Source: Pseudomonadota bacterium
Lineage (GTDB): Bacteria > Pseudomonadota > Alphaproteobacteria > Sphingomonadales > Sphingomonadaceae
Assembly (NCBI GenBank): GCA_947474905.1
Contig: CANJKQ010000090.1
Location: 1-5,529, forward strand
Reading direction: 5' to 3'
Length of the DNA stretch: 5,529 nucleotides
This document shows positions 1 to 5,263 of the stretch, one piece after another. The translations under genes and the position numbers were made by a program. The notes beneath the pieces are model-generated. The model was not told where the DNA came from. It saw only the letters and a program-made list of their open reading frames with translations, and ran no database searches. Within the stretch, counting starts at the first letter, position 1. The number at the start of each line of letters is the position of its first letter.

Positions 1-1494
1 AAGGCTGGTGCCATAAAGGACGACGAAGCGGCGGCCATTGCCCGATACGCTGGCGGCGGGCGCCGCCTCCGCCTGCGGCGCGGCCACGGGTGCCACCACC
101 ATCCGCTCATGCGGCCCGCGCACCCGCACCCGCATGTAAAAGCCATCAGGCTTGATCGACAGCGTTTCCTTGACGCGCAGCCGGTACATATCAGGGTCGC
201 TGATCGCGAATTTCTGCAGCAGCATGGCGAGGCACAATTTCGCCTCGACCATCGCGAACTGGCGACCGATGCACGCGCGCTCGCCATTGCCGAACGGCTT
301 ATAGGCGTGCGGGTGGTGACGCGCCTCATTCTCGGGCAGCCAGCGATCGATATCGAACTCTTCCGGATTCTCCCACACGCCGGGAAAGCGGTGCAGCCCG
401 GGCGAGAAGATGTTGATCGGCCGATCCTTGCGCAGCAGCCATTTGCCGCCGATCACGTCATCCTCGAACGGCGCGAGGCTGAACGAGGGCGCGGTCGGCC
501 ACAGCCGCAGCGCCTCTTTCAGGATGCGCTCGATGACGTCGAGCTGCGCATTGTGGCTATAATCGGGGCGGGTATCGCCGGGCAGGACGCGGTCGACCTC
601 GGCATAGGCCTGCGCCAGCACATGCGGGTTGCGCAGCAGATAATGGAACGCGAAGGTAAGCATGCCGCTGGTCGTCTCGTGCCCCGCGATCAGGAAGGTC
701 AGCACCTGATAACGGATGTTGACGTCATCCAGCCCTTCGCCCGTTTCGGGATCGACGGCGGTCAGCATCAGGTTGAGCAGATCCTTGCCGTCGTTCGGAT
801 GAGCGCGGCGCTCGGCGATGATGCCGTCGACCAGCGCGTTCATCTCGGCAATATCGGCATCGAACTGGCGCAGCGCGCGGCCCGCAAACGGCTTTTGAAA
901 GGGCATGCGCGTGATGATGTTGAGCGATTCGCCCAGCGCCCGACCCAACGCCTCGAGAAAGGGATCGAGCTGTTCTTTCTGGAAACTGTCAAAGCGGTGG
1001 CCGAACCCCGCCAAGGCTATCGAATCGAGCGTAAAGCGCGTCATGTCATCGGCGACGAGCACGTCAGTGCCCGACAGGCGCGACCATTTGCCGACCAGTT
1101 GATCGGCGGTTTCCAGCATCAGGTCGAAATAGCCCTTCATCGCGCGCTGGCTGAAGGCGGGGAGCAGGATGCGGTGCGCCTTGCCCCAATTGGGCTCCTC
1201 GCTGAACGCGGTGAACAGCCCGTCGCCCGCAAATTTGCGCACGACGCGCAGCCCCGGCCCCGGCATTTTGCGAAAGCGCGTTTCGTCGCACAGCTCGGCA
1301 GCGAGATCGGGATTGGTGACGAATAAGCCGATCCGGCTGCCGAATTTCAGCTTGAAAATCCCGTCAGGAAAGTCGCGCGCAACGTGGAGCAAATAGCCGA
1401 CCAGGCCCTGACGGGCGATCAGCGGCAAATGCCCGACAATCGGCAGCGCGGGCGGCGACGGGATGCTTGTCGTTTCCTCGAGAACGGTGGCCAT
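1..1494 (-). CDS. CYP102-like self-sufficient cytochrome P450 / NADPH-P450 reductase (heme domain and linker; 3' end beyond window)
   Basis: The 498 visible codons have no stop and run off the left edge. The protein is collinear with Bacillus P450 BM3 (CYP102A1), in which one polypeptide carries a heme monooxygenase and an FAD/FMN reductase and hydroxylates fatty acids with NADPH and O2. Visible landmarks: an FAGDGLF segment with Phe94 at the position of BM3 Phe87; Arg54 at the position of BM3 Arg47, while BM3 Tyr51 is replaced by Phe58; the I-helix oxygen-activation motif AGHETTS with Glu273-Thr274; the K-helix ExxR at Glu327/Arg330 in KEALRLWPTAP; and the heme-ligand loop FGNGERACIG with Cys408. 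An Ala/Pro-rich linker covers about residues 462-487. RFVVLYGTSL at 489-498 then matches the start of the FMN-binding flavodoxin domain, so a reductase fusion is expected outside the window. Start: ATG at 1494 is preferred over the in-frame ATG at 1497, because GGGAG (1504-1500) lies 5 nt upstream of 1494 but only 2 nt from 1497. No convincing promoter was seen in the 90 nt upstream. The fatty-acid substrate is inferred from the family. Confidence 0.93.
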   Translation of the reverse strand, partial: MATVLEETTSIPSPPALPIVGHLPLIARQGLVGYLLHVARDFPDGIFKLKFGSRIGLFVTNPDLAAELCDETRFRKMPGPGLRVVRKFAGDGLFTAFSEEPNWGKAHRILLPAFSQRAMKGYFDLMLETADQLVGKWSRLSGTDVLVADDMTRFTLDSIALAGFGHRFDSFQKEQLDPFLEALGRALGESLNIITRMPFQKPFAGRALRQFDADIAEMNALVDGIIAERRAHPNDGKDLLNLMLTAVDPETGEGLDDVNIRYQVLTFLIAGHETTSGMLTFAFHYLLRNPHVLAQAYAEVDRVLPGDTRPDYSHNAQLDVIERILKEALRLWPTAPSFSLAPFEDDVIGGKWLLRKDRPINIFSPGLHRFPGVWENPEEFDIDRWLPENEARHHPHAYKPFGNGERACIGRQFAMVEAKLCLAMLLQKFAISDPDMYRLRVKETLSIKPDGFYMRVRVRGPHERMVVAPVAAPQAEAAPAASVSGNGRRFVVLYGTSL

Positions 1495-1584
1495 CATCAC
1501 TCCCGTCTTTTGCTGCGCACAAGACCACAGGCAGCCGCGATGTGCAATGTGGGGTTATGTGGACCTGTACGCCTCAAACCATAT

Positions 1585-1676
1585 CGTCACCCCGGCCTTG
1601 TGCCGGGGTCCACTTAGCCACCTCGGCGTTTGGTATGCGAAGGCACGGCGGACCCCGGCACAAGGCCGGGGTGACG
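1585..1676. repeat. Perfect 27-bp inverted repeat (paired REP-like hairpins) between citE-like gene and P450
   Basis: Arm 1 (1585-1611) and arm 2 (1650-1676) are exact reverse complements over 27 nt, separated by a 38-nt spacer. Each arm is also a small hairpin by itself, with stem ACCCCGGC / GCCGGGGT: 1589-1596 with 1602-1609 (loop CTTGT) and 1652-1659 with 1665-1672 (loop ACAAG). The right arm ends one base from the TAG stop (1680-1678) of the minus-strand lyase gene. It would therefore be transcribed at the 3' end of that mRNA and could halt or stabilise it. No T-run follows, so it is not a classical intrinsic terminator. The element resembles widespread alphaproteobacterial extragenic palindromes and the hairpins at 3941-4014. 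Confidence 0.85.
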
Positions 1677-1677
1677 G

Positions 1678-2547
1678 CTAGCTGATAAGCGGGCTTGCAG
1701 CTTCTACTATCCCCAGCACCCGCTCTGCCTCCACCAGGTGCAGCCGTTCAACCATCCGCCCGTCGATCTGGATCGCGCCCTTGCCGGCGTTTTCCGGCAG
1801 CGCGAAGGCAGCAGCCACCATTCGCGCGCGCGCCACCTCCTGGTCCGTGGGCGAGAACGCCGCGTTGCACGGCTCGATCTGCGCGGGATGGATCAGCGTC
1901 TTGCCGTCGAAGCCTAGCGCCCGGCCCTGCTCGGCTTCGGCCCGGAAACGATCGAGGTCGTTAAAGTCGTTGCACACGCCATCGAGCACCACCAGCCCGC
2001 GCGACCGCGCAGCGGCGACGCTGAGCGCCAGATAGGGCAGCAGCCCCGCGCGATCCCGACCCGGCCGCGCGCGCAGCTCCAGCGCCAGGTCATTGGTGCC
2101 GATGACGAACCCCGCCAGCCGCGTCCACAAGACGCCATCCGCAATGTCCTGCAAATGGCCGATCGCGAGGCACGTCTCGATCATCACCCACAGCTTGAGC
2201 GACTTGGCTGCTTTGCCTAGCGCGGCGTCGGCGCGGCGAACGTCCTCAGCCTCGTTGACCTTGGGGACCAGCACCGCGTCGACCGGCAGCGTCGCGGCGG
2301 TTTTCAGATCGTCCGCGCCCCATTCGGTATCGAGGCCGTTGACGCGCAGCACCGTGAGCCGCGATCCGAACCCGCCGTCACGGAAAGCCTGTGCTGCCGA
2401 GTCGCGCGCCGCGCGTTTCTGGTCGGGCGCGACGGCATCCTCCAGGTCGAGGATCACGGCATCGCACGGCAAGGTTCGCGCCTTTTCGATCGCGCGCGGA
2501 TTGGAGGCAGGGAGGTATAAAGCGCTGCGCAGCGGGCGGTAGGTCAT
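1678..2547 (-). CDS. CitE-like acyl-CoA lyase (HpcH/HpaI aldolase / citrate lyase beta family)
   Basis: This 289-residue protein has the length and motif order of stand-alone CitE-like proteins, TIM-barrel Mg2+-dependent lyases that cleave or form C-C bonds in malyl-, citramalyl- or citryl-CoA-type substrates. Visible motifs: [17 protein letters not shown] at the N-terminus; [16 protein letters not shown] (29-44); [10 protein letters not shown] (68-77) with the conserved Arg68; [10 protein letters not shown] (94-103); MIET with Glu124, and GTNDLALEL (150-158) with Asp153, the expected Mg2+ ligands; and [13 protein letters not shown] (212-224), the C-terminal CoA-side signature. No CitD or CitF partner is present, so a role as a citrate lyase subunit is unlikely. 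The exact acyl-CoA substrate cannot be read from the sequence. Start: ATG at 2547 follows a strong GGGGAGG with a 7-nt spacer. The gene is divergent from gcdH, and a palindromic repeat lies 21 nt upstream of its ATG. Its TAG stop is one base from the 1585-1676 repeat. Confidence 0.9.
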   Translation of the reverse strand: MTYRPLRSALYLPASNPRAIEKARTLPCDAVILDLEDAVAPDQKRAARDSAAQAFRDGGFGSRLTVLRVNGLDTEWGADDLKTAATLPVDAVLVPKVNEAEDVRRADAALGKAAKSLKLWVMIETCLAIGHLQDIADGVLWTRLAGFVIGTNDLALELRARPGRDRAGLLPYLALSVAAARSRGLVVLDGVCNDFNDLDRFRAEAEQGRALGFDGKTLIHPAQIEPCNAAFSPTDQEVARARMVAAAFALPENAGKGAIQIDGRMVERLHLVEAERVLGIVEAASPLIS

Positions 2548-2564
2548 GCCTCACCCTCCCCTAA

Positions 2565-2643
2565 ACAACCGTGCGTGTCGAGCGCAGTCGAGACACCGAG
2601 AAGCATTGTCCGTCCCTCGACTTCGCTCGGGACGAGCGGTTGT
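2565..2643. repeat. Two-armed palindromic repeat unit (BIME-like), copy 1
   Basis: Arm A (2569-2596, GT-type, forward) and arm B (2610-2639, CC-type, inverted) share the pattern CGT-xx-CGAGC-AGTCGAG-yy-AC. The variable pairs are GT...AC in arm A and CC...GG in arm B, so both keep a 5-bp stem (GTGTC/GACAC or GTCCC/GGGAC). The outermost bases ACAACCG (2565-2571) and CGGTTGT (2637-2643) also pair. The unit lies between the divergent lyase and gcdH genes, starting 18 nt upstream of the lyase ATG. A lyase promoter must therefore sit inside or beyond it, which would place the hairpins in the 5' untranslated region. The same unit occurs in inverted orientation at 5160-5244. Confidence 0.82.
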
Positions 2644-2667
2644 ATATGGCGGTGGTATATGATGGTG
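2642..2667. repeat. 13-bp tandem duplication in the gcdH upstream region
   Basis: GTATATGGCGGTG (2642-2654) is followed directly by GTATATGATGGTG (2655-2667), two 13-bp copies differing at two bases. A further GTGG follows at 2668-2671. It is the only AT-containing stretch in the divergent gap and contains -10-like words (TATATG, TATGAT). It lies about 65-90 nt upstream of the gcdH start. It could hold the gcdH promoter or a regulator site. No well-spaced -35 box could be matched, so this is only a candidate. Confidence 0.35.
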
Positions 2668-2717
2668 GTGGACAATCGCGGCAGTGGCGTGAAAAGCCAA
2701 CGTCACGACAGCATCGC

Positions 2718-2722
2718 AGGAG
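2718..2722 (+). promoter_or_regulatory. Ribosome binding site of gcdH
   Basis: AGGAG is followed by an 8-nt spacer and ATG at 2731. This fixes the start at 2731. The reading frame stays open upstream to 2575, but that extension passes through the palindromic repeat and has no comparable site. Confidence 0.8.
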
Positions 2723-2730
2723 CGCACGCA

Positions 2731-3915
2731 ATGAGCACCATGGGCCGGTTCGATTGGGCGGACCCCTTCGACATCGAAGACCAGCTGAGCGAGGATGAGC
2801 GGCTGATCCGCGACACCGCGCATGCCTATGCGCAGGACAAGCTCGCGCCGCGCATCATCGACGCGTTCAACCACGAAACCAGCGATCCGTCGATCTTCCG
2901 CGAGATGGGCGCGCTCGGCCTGCTCGGGCCGACGATCCCCGAGGCCTATGGCGGCGTCGGCGCCAGCTATGTCGCCTATGGCCTGATCGCGCGCGAGGTG
3001 GAGCGGATCGACTCGGGCTATCGCTCGATGATGTCGGTGCAGTCGAGCCTCGTGATGCACCCGATCTACGAATATGGCTCGGAAGAGCAGCGCGAGAAAT
3101 ATCTGCCAAAGCTGGCGACGGGCGAGTGGATCGGCGCCTTCGGCCTGACCGAACCCGATGCGGGGTCGGACCCCGGCGGCATGCTGACCCGCGCCGAGAA
3201 GACCGCGACCGGCTACAAACTCTCCGGCACCAAGACGTGGATTTCCAACGCCCCCATCGCCGATGTCTTCGTCGTCTGGGCCAAAAGCGACGCGCATGGC
3301 GGCGGCATTCGCGGTTTCGTGCTCGAAAAGGGCATGGCGGGGCTGTCGACCCCCAAGATCGAGGGCAAGCTTTCGCTGCGCGCCTCGATCACCGGCATGA
3401 TCGTGATGGACGGAGTCGAGGTCGGCGAGGACGCGCTGCTCCCCAATGTGCAGGGGCTGAAGGGACCGTTCGGCTGCCTCAACCGCGCGCGCTACGGCAT
3501 CAGCTGGGGCAGCATGGGCGCGGCGGAATTCTGCTACCACGCCGCGCGGCAATATGGGCTCGACCGCAAGCAGTTCGGCAAGCCGCTCGCCGCCAACCAG
3601 CTTTACCAGAAGAAGCTCGCCGACATGGCGACCGAAATCGCGCTGGGGCTGCAGGCCAGCTTGCGCGTCGGGCGGCTGATGGACGCGCACAAATTCGCGC
3701 CCGAGATGATCTCGATCGTCAAGCGCAACAATGTCGGCAAAGCGCTCGATATCGCGCGGGCGGCGCGCGACATGCACGGCGGCAACGGCATTTCGGCCGA
3801 ATATCAAGTGATGCGGCATTTGATGAACCTGGAAACGGTCAACACCTATGAAGGCGCGCACGACGTTCACGCGCTGATCCTGGGCCGGGCGATCACGGGG
3901 ATCGCGGCGTTTTGA
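2731..3915 (+). CDS. gcdH: Glutaryl-CoA dehydrogenase (FAD-dependent, decarboxylating)
   Basis: The 394-residue protein has the usual length of bacterial GcdH and the acyl-CoA dehydrogenase fold throughout. GcdH oxidises glutaryl-CoA and decarboxylates the intermediate to crotonyl-CoA and CO2, passing electrons to ETF; it serves lysine, tryptophan and glutarate breakdown in the cytoplasm. Visible signatures: [18 protein letters not shown] (96-113), whose Arg98 corresponds to the glutaryl-carboxylate-binding Arg94 of human GCDH; the flavin/substrate loop [12 protein letters not shown] (137-148); [10 protein letters not shown] (166-175); [11 protein letters not shown] near 345-355; and [20 protein letters not shown] (371-390) with the catalytic base Glu374 (human Glu370). 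This combination separates GcdH from short-chain acyl-CoA dehydrogenases. Start at ATG 2731 is set by AGGAG 8 nt upstream. The gene is co-directional with the CoA-transferase 106 nt downstream, which fits a glutarate utilisation operon. Its TGA stop forms the first bases of a 10-bp stem-loop. Confidence 0.96.
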   Translation: MSTMGRFDWADPFDIEDQLSEDERLIRDTAHAYAQDKLAPRIIDAFNHETSDPSIFREMGALGLLGPTIPEAYGGVGASYVAYGLIAREVERIDSGYRSMMSVQSSLVMHPIYEYGSEEQREKYLPKLATGEWIGAFGLTEPDAGSDPGGMLTRAEKTATGYKLSGTKTWISNAPIADVFVVWAKSDAHGGGIRGFVLEKGMAGLSTPKIEGKLSLRASITGMIVMDGVEVGEDALLPNVQGLKGPFGCLNRARYGISWGSMGAAEFCYHAARQYGLDRKQFGKPLAANQLYQKKLADMATEIALGLQASLRVGRLMDAHKFAPEMISIVKRNNVGKALDIARAARDMHGGNGISAEYQVMRHLMNLETVNTYEGAHDVHALILGRAITGIAAF

Positions 3916-3941
3916 CGAAGCGCGCGACTGCCGCTTCGTCA
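3913..3941 (+). terminator. Stem-loop containing the gcdH stop codon
   Basis: TGACGAAGCG (3913-3922) and CGCTTCGTCA (3932-3941) are perfect 10-bp reverse complements with a 9-nt loop. The first three bases are the gcdH stop codon. The last base is shared with the next hairpin (stem 3941-3960), so the outer pairs of the two compete. There is no T-run. It could slow transcription, stabilise the gcdH mRNA end or attenuate read-through; the type assignment is tentative. Confidence 0.45.
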
Positions 3942-4014
3942 CCCCAGCGAACGCTGGGGTCACGGCCCGCTTGGCGGTCCACTTGCCGCACGCGATCCCA
4001 GCTTGCGCTGGGAT
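3938..4014. repeat. Pair of REP-like hairpins between gcdH and the CoA-transferase gene
   Basis: Hairpin 1 has stem ACCCCAGC (3941-3948) / GCTGGGGT (3953-3960) with loop GAAC. Hairpin 2 has stem ATCCCAGC (3995-4002) / GCTGGGAT (4007-4014) with loop TTGC. Read on the minus strand, hairpin 2 continues as GTCATCCCAGCG, the same orientation as GTCACCCCAGCG of hairpin 1, so the two are inverted copies of one element. The single stem difference is compensated (C-G replaced by T-A). Compared with the 1585-1676 repeat, another stem pair changes from G-C to A-T, again keeping pairing. The second hairpin ends 7 nt before the next gene's ATG and contains its only Shine-Dalgarno-like bases. Confidence 0.85.
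4010..4013 (+). promoter_or_regulatory. Candidate ribosome binding site of the CoA-transferase, inside a repeat hairpin
   Basis: GGGA lies 8 nt upstream of ATG 4022 and is the only purine-rich match at usable distance. All four bases belong to the 3' arm of the 3995-4014 hairpin, so folding would hide the site. The alternative in-frame ATG at 4013 overlaps the hairpin itself and has no spacing for this site. Confidence 0.5.
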
Positions 4015-4021
4015 GACGCTG

Positions 4022-5206
4022 ATGGCGCTGCTCCCCCCTCCCCTAACCGGCATCAAGGTCGTCGAGCTTGCCCGCATTCTGGCCGGGCCGTGGGCGGGGC
4101 AGACGCTGGCCGATCTGGGCGCTGAGGTGATCAAGGTCGAAAGCCCCGAGGGGGATGATACGCGCATCTGGGGCCCGCCCTTCGTCACCAATCCCGACGG
4201 CAGCCGCGATGCCGCTTATTACCATGCCTGCAATCGCGGCAAGCGGTCGATCGTCGCCGATTTCCGCAAGCTGGAGGATCTTGCCCGCGTCCGCGCGCTG
4301 ATCGCCGAGGCGGATATCGTCATCGAGAATTTCAAGGTCGGCGGGCTGGCCAAATTCGGCCTGGATTATGCGTCGCTCGCCGCCGACCATCCGCACCTCA
4401 TCTATTGCTCGATCACTGGCTTCGGTCAGGACGGGCCTTATGCGCACCGCGCTGGATATGATTACATCATCCAGGGGCTGTCGGGCTTCATGTCGATCAC
4501 CGGCGAGCCCGATGGCGCGCCGCAAAAGGCAGGCGTCGCGATCGCCGATATCTTCACCGGCGTTTATGCCGTCGTCGCGATCCAGGCCGCGCTGATCCAG
4601 CGCGCGCAGACGGGCAAGGGCCAGCAGATCGACATGGCACTGCTCGATACGATGACGGGCGTGCTCGCCAATCAGGCGCTTAATTACTTCGTCAGCGGCG
4701 AGAGCCCGCAGCGGGTGGGCAATGCGCATATGAACGTGTCGCCCTATGCGGTTTTCCCGTGCAGCGATGGCTGGTTCATCCTGGCGGTGGGCAATGACGG
4801 GCAGTATCAGCGCTTCTGCGCGGCGCTGGGCTTGAGCGATCTGGGCGCCGACCCGCGCTACGCCACCAATGAGGGCCGCATCGCGCATCGCGAGCCATTG
4901 TTCGCGGCGATCCGTGCGGCGACGGCGCAGCACCCGCAAGCCTGGCTGCTCGCAACCCTGGAGGCAGCTGGCGTCCCGGCAGGGCCGATCAACACCATCG
5001 AACAGGCATTCGCCGATCCGCAAATCTTGCATCGCGGCATGGCGCTGCAGCTGGACCGTAACGGCCAGCCGCTCCCAGGCCTGCGCACGCCGATCCGCTT
5101 TTCGGACGCCAGCCTCGCGCTCGATCGCGCCGCGCCGATGCTGGGGCAGGACGACCCTGGCCCACCGCCCGTTCGTCCCGAGCAAAGTCGAGGGACGGGC
5201 CAATAG
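4022..5206 (+). CDS. CaiB/BaiF family CoA-transferase, probably succinyl-CoA:glutarate CoA-transferase type; C-terminus altered by a repeat
   Basis: This 394-residue class III CoA-transferase has the family's N-terminal Rossmann signature GIKVVELARILAGPWAGQTL (10-29) followed by LGAEVIKVE. It continues with CNRGKRSIVADF, IYCSITGFGQDGPYAHRAGYD, and GVAIADIFTG, where Asp176 is the expected nucleophile that carries acyl-CoA (Asp169 in formyl-CoA transferase and CaiB). GKGQQIDMALLD and GNAHMNVSPYAVF follow. Its place after gcdH suggests it makes glutaryl-CoA from glutarate, as GcdG does beside GcdH in pseudomonads; the substrate is inferred from context. Start: ATG 4022 is chosen because GGGA lies 8 nt upstream; ATG 4013 is possible, and the upstream extension to 3971 translates repeat sequence. 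Residues 381-394 are encoded by the repeat at 5161-5203. The usual tail after the LGxHT-type motif, roughly 25 residues, is missing after PMLGQDD, so the gene appears truncated and re-terminated. Activity is uncertain. Confidence 0.9.
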   Translation: MALLPPPLTGIKVVELARILAGPWAGQTLADLGAEVIKVESPEGDDTRIWGPPFVTNPDGSRDAAYYHACNRGKRSIVADFRKLEDLARVRALIAEADIVIENFKVGGLAKFGLDYASLAADHPHLIYCSITGFGQDGPYAHRAGYDYIIQGLSGFMSITGEPDGAPQKAGVAIADIFTGVYAVVAIQAALIQRAQTGKGQQIDMALLDTMTGVLANQALNYFVSGESPQRVGNAHMNVSPYAVFPCSDGWFILAVGNDGQYQRFCAALGLSDLGADPRYATNEGRIAHREPLFAAIRAATAQHPQAWLLATLEAAGVPAGPINTIEQAFADPQILHRGMALQLDRNGQPLPGLRTPIRFSDASLALDRAAPMLGQDDPGPPPVRPEQSRGTGQ

Positions 5207-5244
5207 CCCCCGTGTCTCGACTTCGCTCGACACGAACGGTGGGC
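5160..5244. repeat. Two-armed palindromic repeat unit (BIME-like), copy 2, overlapping a gene end
   Basis: Arm C (5169-5199, CC-type, forward) and arm D (5209-5239, GT-type, inverted) match at 26 of 31 positions when one is reverse-complemented. Four of the five differences are two compensated pairs (C-G to G-C, C-G to T-A) in a 6-bp stem. Outer flanks GCCCACCG (5160-5167) and CGGTGGGC (5237-5244) pair perfectly. Read on the minus strand the unit has the same order as 2565-2643: GT-type forward, then CC-type inverted. It is therefore the same composite element in opposite orientation. Arm C encodes the last residues of the CoA-transferase, and the TAG stop (5204-5206) lies in the spacer between the arms. 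Confidence 0.87.
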
Positions 5245-5263
5245 TTGGGGCAGAGATGGCAGG

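Noticed and set aside
109..1326. Long plus-strand open frame of 405 codons opposite the P450
   Set aside because: The minus strand encodes a complete CYP102-type heme domain with all signature motifs over the same bases. The plus-strand translation is low-complexity (Arg, Gln, His, Ala rich) with no recognisable fold, as expected of antisense frames in high-GC DNA.
1498..1584. Promoter for the P450 gene
   Set aside because: Only weak -35-like words (TTGAGG, TTGCAC) without a matching -10 at proper spacing; not supportable by eye.
1585..1676. CRISPR-like array
   Set aside because: Only two arms, inverted and not direct, with a single spacer; no further units or cas genes.
2688..2707. CGTGA ... 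TCACG inverted repeat near the gcdH ribosome site
   Set aside because: Only 5 bp per arm with a 10-nt gap; this arises often by chance in such sequence.
2575..2730. N-terminal extension of GcdH by 52 residues
   Set aside because: It translates the palindromic repeat and has no homology-like content; AGGAG with ideal spacing marks ATG 2731, giving the normal family length.
3971..4021. N-terminal extension of the CoA-transferase
   Set aside because: The extra residues (AIPACAGMT-like) are translated REP-like repeat, a known annotation artefact; the family begins close to ATG 4022.
2551..4191. Minus-strand open frame of 546 codons opposite gcdH
   Set aside because: It is antisense to a clear GcdH and runs through repeats that stay open in several frames. 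No family motif is visible.
4043..5233. Minus-strand open frame of 396 codons opposite the CoA-transferase
   Set aside because: It is a shadow of the CaiB-family gene; its first residues are translated repeat sequence.
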